64,000 nt of DNA from Sclerotinia nivalis (lineage: Eukaryota; Ascomycota; Leotiomycetes; Helotiales; Sclerotiniaceae), in the NCBI GenBank assembly GCA_029531795.1, contig JAPEIS010000008.1:1922001-1986000 (forward strand), given 5' to 3'. Positions 47,501 through 62,400 of the stretch are shown here, piece by piece. The position numbers were made by a program, and so were the translations under genes. The notes under the pieces are model-generated. The model saw only the letters and a program-made list of their open reading frames with translations. It was not told the DNA's origin and did not search any database. Position 1 is the stretch's first letter. Each line of letters opens with the position of its first letter.

Positions 47501-49468
47501 AGTCCATACGAACCACCTATTGGGATTCAGCCAAGGTTAAGGAAAAAGAGTAGTATGGCGACCATTCTCCGCAGGAAATCAATTGAGAGTTTGAAGTCTG
47601 TGAGATTTGAGGATACCGAAACAGGTCACGATAATGCAGGTTCGAAACCCCCTAGGAAGTCATCAGAATGTTCAAAGACTCCAAGGAAATTATCTGTGGG
47701 CTCCAAATTTGCCACATTCAATGGCCGTGATAATGTACTTGGTATCTCTATGCCAGATGCACAATCGACGACTACGTTATCTCATGTTTCTCCTGTTTCA
47801 ACGGCAAATTCTTTCATGAGCTTCCCACCACCGCCGCCTAAACAAGCATTGAAGAAGCAAAAGAGTTTGGGTCTTTTTCCTCGTAAAGGAAGTGGATCAG
47901 TAAATGACTTAGTGGATCTTCCAAAACAACCAATATTGAAGAAACAAAAGAGTTTGGGTCTCTTCCCTCGCAGCGAAAGTGGAAAAGATAAAGATAAAGC
48001 TACACAGCCGACTCAAACATCTGGATTTGAAGATTTTGGGGGTATATTTGATGGCTCACAACAAAATTGTACAGCATATTGTCCTCATACTGCTTTTGCT
48101 TGCAGAGAGCCATATAGGTTTCCAGTTCCACCTAACAGAGTGCCAACTCAAGACTCAACACCGAACCCAATCAAGTCTCACGCTCCATCCGCCAAAACAC
48201 CAATCATAAACGAATCTGCCCCAAAGCCAAAGCCGGCGGTACGAATAAATACAGCCAATAAATCTCCCACCCCTTCAAATGAAATTCCCATCTCACCAGC
48301 AAACAAAGTATACGGGTTCATTCCTCCACCCTTGAAGAAACCAGTAAAACTCGGTGGCTGGGAAACCGATATCGATATTGCATTAGAGCAAGAACATCGT
48401 GTCAAGCTAGAGCACGCAAAAACTCAATCTCAACCTACATTGAAACACCGAGCATCTCCTGGATTAAGTATCGATACAAGTACTTCTAATGATTCTAATC
48501 AATTGCGAAAAACAACTTCGAAACTTTCTAAAACTACGTCGTTTGCAGAAGATACACCGAATTTACCCTCACCAACTCCGGGTTCTACGAAATTTGGCTC
48601 TTTCTTCATGAATGCGGGTGCGAATATTAGTGCGGTTTTCGTGGGGAAGAATAAGTCTCATACACTGGATCCGGGTAAATCACCCAAGAAACCCGTTTCT
48701 ATACTCGCTAAGAAGGAATCTAAGGAAGCATCTGGTAAATCTTATGAAGGAACAATTAGGAAAGATAAAACTGGTAGTAAGTATCCCTTCTGCCTGATTC
48801 CCCACTTCCAAGAAGTCCTACTAACACATAACCTCCTTCCCAAGCCCTAGCATCCCTAATCCAAACCATCAATCCCTCCCACATCTTCACCAAACACAGG
48901 CGACACCAAACCAACAAATCCCTCACCCACAAACACAAACCTATCCCCCGCCGCAAACGCGAAGCTCTTCTACGTCGGCACTTCCGTATCAAATCCCACA
49001 CATTACAACGCTATAAAAAAATCTTCCTCCTAGAAGATAGCACCAGAGCCATTTATGCGGAAGGAATTAGGTATTTAGATCAATATAAACCTTTTGTGCG
49101 AGAAAGTCCGGAACTTTATAGGAGGAAGGAGTTTTTGAGGAGTTGGTTGTTGGAGGTTAGTAGGGTGGAGAGGGATGGGGGGAGGGTATGCGGAATACCG
49201 TTTTTGAGGGGGAGGTTGGTGAGGAGGGGGTTAGGAGGGGAGGGAGGGATACTAGGAGGAGGGTTTTTGAGGGATGGGTGGGGAGTGGGAGGGGGTGGAG
49301 AGGGTGCGGGAGAAGATTGATTGGAGGAAGGAGGGGTGGTTTGAGGGGGTTAGGGTGAGGAGGGTGGAGGGGGGGAGGGAAGAGAGTGGGGAGGTGGTGC
49401 AGGGGGTGCAGGGGGTGAGGAAAAAGAAATATGTCATGATTAGTACGAGTAAGTATGATAGGTATTAA
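44519..49468 (+). CDS. Very large protein of unknown function
   Basis: I do not recognise this protein. Exons are 44519-44735, 44834-45399, 45452-48776, and 48851 to about 49155 or 49185, with a last exon ending at TAA 49466-49468. The total is about 1,530 residues. The intron at 48777-48850 is well supported (GTAAGT, branch CTAAC, CCCTAG) and restores a strongly coding frame (RRKREALLRRHFRIKSHTLQRYKK, KPFVRESPELYRRKEFLRSWLLE). An apparent stop at 48850 is therefore only intronic. The final join is uncertain. Coding passes to another frame ending RKKKYVMISTSKYDRY across a G-rich 49156-49290 stretch. Residues 1-370 are ordered, helical and rich in Trp, Leu and Glu. Residues 370-1370 are Ser/Pro/Lys-rich with degenerate LRKTPL repeats and a duplicated KKQKSLGLFPR. 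A scaffold or signalling role is only a guess. Confidence 0.75.
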
Positions 49469-50337
49469 ATGGAGCGAGATGTTGGGTGATGGAGGAATGA
49501 TAGTGGTTGGTACTGGAAGTTTTAACTGTAGGATTAGGATGGGGAAATGAAAATGGAAATGGAATGAAATGAGAGTATTTGATTGTAGTAGTAGAATTTG
49601 TAGAATTAGAATATCAAAAACTGAATAGAAAAATGATAGTATAAAATTGTTCACATGTGTATATATCAATTAGACTTCTAAAGAGAGCTTAAATTATCAA
49701 ACGATAGATAGTTAATAGTTCTCCCACGAAGAAACTAGAGAAGAATGAGATATAGAGTTTTTATTTAGAATACTGATGATGCATTATACGTATTAGTCTA
49801 ATTCGGTAAATACTAAAAATTAATATAATATAAATAATCTTATAATAAATAATCGATTTTGATATAAAAGAGTGGTCCGAAACAGAGGTGATCCGAAAGT
49901 AGAGTACAAGAATTATAAATAGATATCTAAATTTTGATTTATTATTTTTAATAATTTGAATAATTCAATTCAATTAAATTAAATTCAACAATCCAAAGCT
50001 TTTATTATTGGACTGCAGTGCGGACTATTAGATACCCTAAGCTACGTGACAGTGCGCCACAGCTTACTTAAATCTCTCACCACGCTATTAAAATCGACCG
50101 TGATAGAAATCCTTATGGATGCCTCCCGAAGATAAATATATGGCGCCATCGAATCCGATCACAAATCATCGGCGCAAGGAACAGGGAGACAGCAAACCTG
50201 GAAATGCGGAAGGAGGAATACCGAGGACTGTTGCAAGATGAAATCATTCGATGGTCGATTTGTGATAAGTCTTCGCTATTTCTCTTGTTGGGAAAGAGTG
50301 CCTGTGTAGTTGCAACGTGAATCAAGACCAGGCCATC
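49469..50337. other. AT-rich intergenic gap
   Basis: No gene seen. At 49790-50000 the sequence is extremely AT-rich with repeated TAATATAAATAAT and AATTCAATT words, typical of a mutated repeat relic. It sits between the ends of two convergent genes. Confidence 0.6.
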
Positions 50338-51087
50338 TCAATTTCTTTGCGTCCTCATAGACATGAGAATTTTGGCTGCCTTTGAGAGGAGAAGTCGTCA
50401 GTTTGATGACATTTATTTACGGGTAGAATGAAGTACCTCGAATATCTCAGCTTCTTCCTCATCTTTCACTCGTGCGGCTTCAGTGCCATCCTCCATGCTG
50501 ATATCCCTATTTTCAACATCTACTAACTTATCATTTTGTCCTTGAGTAGCATTTGTCTTCTCAGCATCCTTATTATCCGGCACTCCATTGAGCCCCCAGC
50601 TTGCCCATCGATTCAATTCCGCCATCGCTTCACCCTCATCAAGATCTTCTAGATCTGGCGCACGAAAACAAAATTCTCTTCGAACCTGAAGATAGATCAT
50701 TGGCTGACGCACAGGACTCAAATCGGTGTTTTTGAGAATCTCCGTGTAGAATTTTGTTTCTTTCCCAAGAGTGAATTCTTTGTCGTCATGTCTAGAAAAT
50801 GATATGAGATGGCGCACCACATCGCGACAGAGATAGTTTCGGTTAAACGCATAGGAAAGATCGCGGACTGCGATCATTTCAGAATCGCTCAACGTTGTGC
50901 CTTCAAGGAGCTTGAGGTTGAATGGATGAAATTTCTCTGCGGTACTAGCAGCTTGGAGGATTTTTCTAAAAGATTCTCTGTCATCGAAGTTCATCGTATC
51001 GAACAGGTTGTTCCAACGAGGGTACTCTTGGTCTAGGATTGGACTATTCCAGAGAGGATAATCTTGGCCAAGAATTGGGCGAGCCAT
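50338..51087 (-). CDS. Small hypothetical protein with a 14-codon last exon
   Basis: Two exons, 51087-50437 and 50379-50338, with a 57-bp intron (donor GTACTT, branch CTGAC, acceptor CAAAG), give 230 residues. Without splicing the frame would end a few codons into the intron. With splicing the C-terminus becomes EAAKILMSMRTQRN, a helix ending I consider native. The N-terminus has a duplicated proline/tryptophan motif (GQDYPLWNSPILDQEYPRWN). A helical middle follows (RDLSYAFNRNYLCRDVVRHLI), then an acidic C-terminal third (DEEEAEIFE). I recognise no family. It is probably lineage-restricted and may be nuclear, but nothing proves that. Confidence 0.65.
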
Positions 51088-52683
51088 TTCAAGGAAGCTT
51101 CAAGGCAATCAGGATGTGAGCTGTTTCTGTGGTGAGTTATCTGATGTCTTGTGACTTTGAAGTAGCACATTTTGAGGTTGAAGAAGGAATGAGTATATAA
51201 CAGTGAGGTGTCTCTTCTTTTTGGAATACGTACCTCGTTTAACTATGACTGCGGGCTTAGAGGTCTCTAATGACTGCGAAAGGAAAGAAATCTGAACTCC
51301 AATTAGTGAGTAGTTTGGTAAAGAAATATCAAGGGCTGTCGAAGGGGTTGAGAAGTCAAGTGGATGGACACACTCACAGTTGTTTGTCTTTTTGCAAGTA
51401 AATTCTGGGCCTTCGGATTTATTTGTCACTTGAGCTCTGAGAAAGACAGCTATGTAATGCAATGAAACAAATTGAACATGCCGTGAGGAAGAAATTATGA
51501 AATAGATCTTAGGAGCACAGGTACGGGAATGTCAATTTGCTAAGGGAGGTGAATCACGTGGATCTACAAGGAGGGCGCCGTACCGGGACTACTTTATCCG
51601 TCCATTCCCTTCGAGGAGATGTATATTAAATTCGATGCTTTGAGTGAGGCAGCTTATGGATATATTAGCATAGGTGAATTCGCTTTATCTCTAAAAGTGT
51701 ATTGTGAAGCTAGATGGTATGTACTGATCATATGCTCGCTCATCATACCTACTGATCATATACTCGCTCATCATACCATTTTTTCACTGTATGGACAAGA
51801 GATTTGCTTGGGTTTTGTGAAAAATCTAAAAACGCGTACTTCACCATTTCATTCATTATAGACCAGGAAACCTAGCCGGCCGCTTTATAGTCGACACAGA
51901 AGAAATACGTATTATTTCTTATATCAAACGGAATATCCTCTTTCGTTAACAGAGTAAAACGGCTCTTTCCTCGTCTCACCCCCCCCATTGATCATTGTTT
52001 CGTGACACCGTTTTCGAATATCAGCCCCTCTACGTGCCTTCGTAGAAACAAGTTGAACCAATCACAGTTTTCGCATCAATTTTTCTATCCAGAGCACCAA
52101 TTATCATACAACGCGATTGTTTTCATGATCCCTTAGTAGATTTTGTGCCAGGGGGTTATTTGCAAAGAAAAAGCTCAATCTTGATCCGATCCATATCCAC
52201 AAAAATACGAATAATTGTGCACCTCTACATCATCATCCCTTAGTGATTCACCACGATCAAATACGGATTGCGTAGTTTATATCTGCAAGTAGGTATTCAT
52301 TAGATACTCTTTCAAATTTGTGGTTGTTCTCTCTGAAGTGTATTGTGTATGTTGTGATCATGTTGGTTTGGGCTGGGGAGAGTTAGGTGCGATGATGTGG
52401 GGAGTTCGCTGATGTAGAGTTTAGTGTTGTCTTATTGTAGGTGAGAGTGGTGTCTGGGAGATGGTATCAGTGTTAGTACTTTTGATTGTATGGAAAGGAT
52501 TATGTCTAAGTGAGGGCGGTGATGTGAATCTGATAGAGGTAGCTGAAGAGGCCGTCGTGCGAATTGGTGGAACCATGGGATGACATAATGGTTGATACTG
52601 GACGTGATAAAAGGCAAGAATTTACAATGGAAATAACAATAAATTAAACTCCTACAAAGAACCAATCATCTAGCATCTTCCCA
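51088..52683. other. 1.6-kb intergenic region with a 28-bp tandem duplication
   Basis: No gene is supported. A 28-bp unit is tandemly duplicated at 51722-51749 and 51750-51777 with one mismatch. The remaining sequence shows no recognisable element. Confidence 0.6.
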
Positions 52684-55831
<3,148 letters not shown>

Positions 55832-56711
55832 CTAATCATAATCATCCCCCGTCAAATCAATCGTTGGCATAGTTGTCGATGCAGAAGATGTAGAAGACGC
55901 CGTAGAAGCTATTGCCGAAACCACTTCCGATGCTTCTCTTTACAGTATCCAAAGCAAGAAAACCCTCATGCCTCAACCTTTGAAGTATATCCGAAAATTG
56001 CCATTGGGAAGTATTTGATCCCAATTATCCATCACGTCATCCACTCCTACGTTGGGGAACACCACAACAATCTTGGTTCGTTGTGTAATATCATTTTGTG
56101 CCATTTTTAATTGTCCCTTCTTCCAATCAAATGAAATTTGCGATGCGTAAGGGCCTCCGATTGGATTCGAATTTGCAAATATTAAAGTTGGCGAGACACG
56201 AAAAGTTATGTTCACAGACTTAATTGAGGCAAGGAGATCTTATGGTTATCAACTGACTCTTTGTCGACAGCGGGCACATAATAAAGCGCGTAGCATTGTA
56301 AGGCATACAGAGTTGTAGTTCACCATTAGCCCTTTGTGATTTGAGCCTCTGAGAATCTGAGTGAAAAAAAAAAAATTGGGGAGTCCGCAAAAGGGGGCTA
56401 GCAATATGGTAAAGTGAGCCCATAGATGGTATATTTCGCAAATAAAAATAAATCAGAGAGGGCTTTAGTATAATTGTTTCTCCTCCTCGAACTATCCCTG
56501 TATCAAAATGTCTATTGATTGTCGTCCACTTCAACCACAGAATTTCTGATGGCTCGGCCTGTAAGCCAACAGGGATAGATGTTTGATACTGAAAATCTTT
56601 TTGTATGTTGAAGCCATATGGACATTCAAATCCCGAGAAGCAATGCATCCATCGATGTTGGACTGTTGTCAAATATTCGAAGATTTTCCAACATCGGAAG
56701 ATTCGAGACAT
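55832..56711 (-). CDS. Doubtful unknown gene, exon structure uncertain
   Basis: Protein-like reading appears in three blocks on the minus strand. The first spans about 56711-56450 (CWKIFEYLTTVQHRWMHCF, RHFDTGIVRGGETIILKP). The second is 56217-55973 (VNITFRVSPTLIFANSNP, KIVVVFPNVGVDDVMDNWDQ). The third is a short C-terminal block ending IDLTGDDYD at TAG 55832-55834. An AG acceptor just upstream of 56217 and a GTTGAG donor near 55978 could link them, but the second intron would be only about 42 bp with a weak donor. I recognise no family. It may be a real three-exon gene or a decaying one. Confidence 0.35.
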
Positions 56712-56729
56712 GGATTGCTGTCTGAACTA

Positions 56730-57416
56730 TTAATCCTCCTGCTTGACTGTCTTGCCCTCCGGCAACTTCACAGGTTTGCTCCCATCAATTCCAACTGCCT
56801 CAGTGGTCATCTGTTCCTCATCTAAACCTGGTTTGATTTCTTCCAAGTATTCAATCTCCTTTGCAGAATGACCAACAACACCCTTTTCCATACCATCCTC
56901 AGTATTTTTAGCTACCTCTTTTGCTTCCTCCCGTTCACAAACTAATACCAAACTCTCGACCCAATTCTGAAGAATATTCGCATCCCATGGAAGTCCCAAA
57001 ACCTCGCCAATAATCACACCAGCAATCGACCCAGTCTGAATATATTCATGCCAGCAATTCCTGAAGTTGCAGATTTCATCGAAAAATCCAAAAACATTCA
57101 TAGTATTCATAAATATTTGTCCAAGATGCTGTGAAAACATCAGGATGGATGAAGTGATCCATTGTCCTTGCTTGGGAAATGTCTCGTGTCGATATAGTTT
57201 GATGGAGAAACCAAGAGTTAGGGGAGCCCAGAATGGGTATATTGGTGAAAGAATCACATTTATCCATGAGAAAAATGAAGCCAAGCCGTGGGAAATGTAT
57301 GGAATATGAATGATGTCCATAGAAATGAAAACGATGGCAAAGATTGAGATGAAGAGAAGTGTAAATGCGAGAATGAAAATCGCGACGAGATGTTTGGTTA
57401 AGCGGGACCCGGACAT
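56730..57416 (-). CDS. Small integral membrane protein of unknown function
   Basis: I start this gene at the ATG at 57416, giving 228 residues beginning MSGSRLTKHL. An upstream in-frame start at 57530 would add 38 residues of leader-like composition. Hydrophobic helices lie near 9-33, 45-73 and 127-142, with a possible fourth at 88-112. A hydrophilic Glu/Lys-rich tail of about 70 residues ends KTVKQED. Conserved-looking features are FWAPLTLGFSIKLYRH and two cysteines around CNFRNCW. No family is recognised. Confidence 0.6.
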   Translation of the reverse strand: MSGSRLTKHLVAIFILAFTLLFISIFAIVFISMDIIHIPYISHGLASFFSWINVILSPIYPFWAPLTLGFSIKLYRHETFPKQGQWITSSILMFSQHLGQIFMNTMNVFGFFDEICNFRNCWHEYIQTGSIAGVIIGEVLGLPWDANILQNWVESLVLVCEREEAKEVAKNTEDGMEKGVVGHSAKEIEYLEEIKPGLDEEQMTTEAVGIDGSKPVKLPEGKTVKQED

Positions 57417-58721
57417 TTTTAGTTCTCTTCGTGAATTCGAAAAGAAAGAGTGATATATCGATGTGAAAGGAGAGGAATTCTGGATGTTGTTGTAGATGAC
57501 TCTGTCCTTGTATAATCTCAAGAGATTCACGACTTCGGTCGGACAAGTATCACACCAACTATACCTGATATTCTGGATAGTAATGATGAAGAATTTTGTT
57601 ATCTAAATACAACTAATTAAACAAAAATCTTTAATCACAATTAAATTTGCCAACCAATAAAACTATAAAAACGGTCTGATATTCGAAAAAGTCCGCATGC
57701 CAAAACGTGAATCTCTCGAGATTATACAGCATTGCGGGAGTATCGGCACCATTATGTCAAATGCCATAAGATTCAATAAAAATAGATATCCAGTTTCGAA
57801 ATGGGTTATTGAATGGGTAGATCCTTAAAATTTGATCATCACTGGTTTGATGACTGCATATATTTTTGTGGGGTTGCTGCTGGCTTCCTCCTGCTCTCTC
57901 AAGGCAGTACATCAACATCATGGATTCATGATGCAATAATGCTTCATGAATCCAGCTAGTTCGTTGTCTCCATCAACAAGCACGTTTATTTTGAACAGTG
58001 ATCCTGAGCTATCAAGATATTCCAACCGACTTTTCCGTGAAATCACAAGATCGACTGTTTGTTAACCTGAATAAGTAGCCCCTTGTTTCTCGTAGTCTGA
58101 CAACAGCATTATTTTCCCCATCTTAATTATTGATCACTCGGCTCATATTCCGGATCATCAATAGTAAATGAATTGTTGAGGATGTGAAGGATTTCTAGAT
58201 TTGACTGATTTGTTTAGTCATACCGTCTTGTGGCAAACCGTCAGCACAAATATTCAAACAGCTATATGCTTGTTGATAATGTCCATGTTAAAAAGAGGTG
58301 CTGTAGCTTGAATGGTGCGCCAGAGTATTCGACACAGGGATAATGATAGTACTTGAAAAGAATTTCGAATGACTTCATATAGATGTGAACACCACTCAAA
58401 ATTTTTGGTGGGAAACATTTCTTTTGCACTCGCAAACTGACGAAAGACGTGAAGATTCTTCTCCAAATCAATCAGAATACCCCAGCCATATGGGTCACAA
58501 TGTGGGATACGATGGATCGCAAAGCTGTACGTATTAGCTCCGGGATATTAGAGCTAGAGCGGTGATGTTTCACGCATATTGGTTGCACACACAAACTAAA
58601 GCAAAGAAAGCCTCACGCGGCTTGAGAAATAGTTTTGAAACAATATCCAGCCTCTTGAAAGCCCAACCAAGTGCGTCGTACCAAGAAGTGCATGACTGGA
58701 ATGCAAAATTAAATGATCCAA
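57417..58721. other. 1.3-kb intergenic region
   Basis: Nothing gene-like beyond very short frames. The 57417-57600 part holds the leader or promoter of the membrane-protein gene. No repeats of note. Confidence 0.55.
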
Positions 58722-59478
58722 TCATGACACCACAGCTCGTTTGGGAAAGACATTAAGATCATAAGAACCATTGCCCTTTTCCAAACCTCTCTTCCAAGCA
58801 GGTCTATCATAAACCCTCTTCAACCACTCGTCTAATTTAGGAAATTCCTTCTCAAGATCAATCCAATTCCTATGTTTTACGAAACTCATAGGAAACTCCA
58901 TCATAATATCAGCTCTGCCTGGATTCTTTCCCATGAAATAGCCACCTTCTGGTGCATTCTTCAATTCTCCATCCAAAATGGTGAGAATTTCTCTCATCTC
59001 AGGACCATCGAAATAATCCATAACTCCATTTCTTATGAGATCAAAGTCAATAAATAGGATAAAGTAAACCGATCGTACGAATGTCGTAAGATTGAATGAA
59101 TTGAGAATTTCGTCTCTGATCCAATCGCCACTATGCAAGCCGAATTTATCCTCAGTATCGAACTTTCGAAGAAGGTATGTGCAGATAGCATCGCTCTCGG
59201 GAATATATCGATTACCATCTGCGGCACCAGTTGTGAGAATTGGGGCTTTGCCATATGGACCGAGGGTTTTGATGGATTCAGGAGATCGGAAAGGAGCAAC
59301 TGGATCATCGGCAGATTTGCGGAAGTGGTGAACTACATTGTATTCAACACCCAATTCTTCGAGAAGCCAGAGGATGCGTTGAGATTGGGAGTTCTAGTTT
59401 CAGGTTAGAAGCTAGACACCAAATTTGCAGGGGCGGACTTACATCCATATGATGGAGGGTTGGTTTATTATCTGCCAT
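58722..59478 (-). CDS. Glutathione S-transferase (fungal Gtt1-like)
   Basis: Two exons, 59478-59443 (12 codons) and 59393-58722, with a 49-bp intron, give 235 residues. The tiny first exon encodes MADNKPTLHHMD and joins to NSQSQRILWLLEELGVEYNV, the standard first strand and helix of a GST thioredoxin fold. The glutathione-binding ESDAI motif lies at about 78-82, preceded by GKAPIL. The C-terminal helical domain includes GRADIMMEFP and a final WLKRVYDRPAWKRGLEKG. The enzyme conjugates glutathione to electrophiles and helps in detoxification in the cytosol. The SQSQRILWLLEEL pattern points to the Gtt1 group; the exact substrate is unknown. Confidence 0.9.
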
Positions 59479-62400
59479 CTTGTTTGATTGAGGGGTAGGC
59501 AAATTAAGCTGAAGGGTTAGAAAGATGCTGTTCACCAAATACTGACGGTGTGAGAACTCGGCCAGATATAAAGAAATCCATAAGTTATTTCCTAAAATTA
59601 ACATGCCATTGAAATACTTCAAATGCGATTGACACAATGAAAAGCCATAAAGATGCTATACGCAGGCACATCCCGCGGATGGCTCCTCAATGTTAGTCAC
59701 CTTACATTTCTTTTGAATCCGCGCCGTGAGGAAGCTGTTCTGAAGTCGTATAGGAAGCTCATTAAGTCGAGATTCATAGTCACAACATAAGATTTCAACA
59801 GTGCGACGTCAAAACCATCATATTCATGGTCATTGTCGAGATTGATGATGGTGGCGGCCGTCCGGTTGAACCGAGGTGAAACTTCACGGGACTCACAATC
59901 ACATCCGAATTCTTATTCCAACCTTGTACTCAAGTACACAACACTCGATGCCTGCAAGACTGCAATACTCTATGTGCATGAACAAGCAACATATCATTTC
60001 CACAAAGTGTATTATTAATCAATGTTCTGGAAGACCGAGTACATCAGTACCACACTTGAAATCCCAGATGCACTGCATTGGGTGATTTCCCCAAAACCCG
60101 GGTGGCTTGCTACGACATTCCAACTTCAATAACTTGCTTCTTTCTGCTCCCATCTCAGACTGATCTGGCGAAAAGGGCTATTGCTTCCCCGGCGACTCCC
60201 CAACTCGGTGACACTTCGAGCTCATATTTGTGCTACCCGAAATTCCTCTTCGTGGGACCCGATCAAGATCTAATGAGATATTATCGACAAGCTTCTTTCT
60301 ACGAGGTAAAATATAGATTTCCACGGTATTTGACTGACATTCATGAATCATATTCAAGTCCCTCACAGTAGCCTTTGGAGAAACCCGTGGCGTTTCTAGT
60401 CGGCGATGATTTTTTTTGACTACCAGGTATTCAGCTCTTTACGGCTGTATCTATATGCAAACAATCTTAGCATTTGGTAATATATTTTCAATGGCACTCG
60501 ATTCGATACTTTCATGACCATAGTACATACGTCTTCTCACGATACAGTCATTGCACTGAGTAATGGCTATTCAGTTGTTGAGTTATCCTTGCAAATACAA
60601 TCAAAAACTTTCTCCGGGCCGAATTTAACACACTCAGAAAGTTCTCAAGAAAAAGCGAACAAATCTTTTTTATATTCACTCATAGCAAAGTAGATCAAAC
60701 GCGCTTGCGCATATATCACCAATTTCTACAATCTACCATATTCTTGGAACCTATCAGTACGCCAAATTCTCAACTCCGTTTGGCAATGAGTGAGCTTTTT
60801 GAGGACATCTCAGACCTGCTGACCGTTCTTTGAACCTCTTTTGGTCGCAGATTTCTCCATCACTATGGTCATGAAACTGGCATGGGGCAAACCATCTGGT
60901 GCTGTAAAAGCTTCCGGACGCTCAGAATATGATCTCTTCCTGCAATCCTCCTTGAAATTAATGGCATCGATTTCCAAATCATTAATGTTTCTGCAGCGCG
61001 ACATATAACAGGCCAGCTTGCTCGGGAAGATTGATCTGGGTAATGGGTATGACAGGCATAGCTTTTGTAAACAACAATTTTCGGGGCAGGCGCAGTTCCA
61101 GAGATCTTACGACACAAATCTGTTATGAGGTCCATCAAATTCGTCACGCAGAGTCTTTCTACGAACGTATAAAGTCCAATAAAATCAAACCCTCTTTGAC
61201 TCGGACGACTGGAAAAAATCCTGCGAGTTCACCCAACTTCATGTCCTCCTGAAAAATAAAGTATAGAAACAAGTGTCCATTGGACACCAAATACATCAAG
61301 TCATGAGAAGTTTCGAATTAGTCTTTGGGGATGAAGCAGGTCTGATGCCGCTTCCTGGAATGAACCCTTGAACATTTTTGCGAAGTGTAGAATTCTTGCC
61401 AGAAGGCGACTACTTTTTCTGTGCTGATGTGGAGCTCAAAGACTTCTGTGTTCAAACCCTCGTCTTCTTGATGTTGAACCGAGCAAGAAGAAGCATCCAG
61501 CTTCCTCCTAGATGTCTTAGAATCGCAGATCTTTACAACCATTTTTTAACCTCCTTCGAAGGCTTTAATATTTCCAATTCCAATTATTGGTATCACTCCG
61601 GTGATACTATTCGCATAGTACTATTGTAGTATTTGTATTTATTGATTACACTATGAAATAAAGGGGCTATTTATATTGAAGGGAGTAAACACGACGGAAA
61701 CGATTACAAAATGATTCAGTTGAAGTTGCGCATTTTTATTTTAAACTAGGTTGAATCGGAGTAATTATATAGACCCTTTTGGAGTCACGTTACCCGCCTC
61801 CTTTTTGGTACGGTAACTAAGGGGAAGGGGCTAGAGTTCGCTAATGGTATAGTTTCCTATATGAAGCTAGTCATATGATATACCGATACCAATGTTCCTG
61901 TCTCACAGTCTACTTTGCGGCACCGGAGTTATCACTAGCGTACCCTTTATCTTGGCTTTCTTAGCTAGTTATGGCATCTTTGACATTTTATCAAGTCAGA
62001 ACTTATCAAAGCCGAAGTATTATCATGCTACCGCGAGCAAGTATTTGGGTCTAATGTCTCTTCAAGTCAAGAGCAATTTGCAGTGCCCTTGTAGTGCCCA
62101 AGGATTTCTTTTACTGATTGCGTGAATTACAGGTATTGAAGCACATGCAACATCAATAACCACAAAAAAAGTTTCGAGAACTCGCCCTTTGACTTGTATC
62201 AGTACCTATAGTCGAGGATTATTTCTCATGCAAGAAATGAATTCAAAGTTTGATAATGAGAGTCGGAACAAAGTACCCATCTCATGTTCTTATTTAATTT
62301 TGTTGTCAGATGCTCTAATGGTAGGTGGTAGTCCAGGGCTGTACACGAGGAGGCTGTACCTTAACCCTTTATACTCACTGGACAAAAGCCTAGCAAATGA

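Noticed and set aside
49157..49669. 170-codon minus-strand frame rich in Pro, Leu and His
   Set aside because: Exact antisense of the G-rich tail of the giant gene; an artefact of strand skew.
57076..57546. 156-codon minus-strand frame overlapping the membrane-protein gene
   Set aside because: The alternative frame lacks the hydrophobic helix pattern and starts in leader sequence.
61892..62125. 77-codon frame with a hydrophobic N-terminus
   Set aside because: Could mimic a signal peptide, but the following sequence is short and featureless, and the region is gene-poor.
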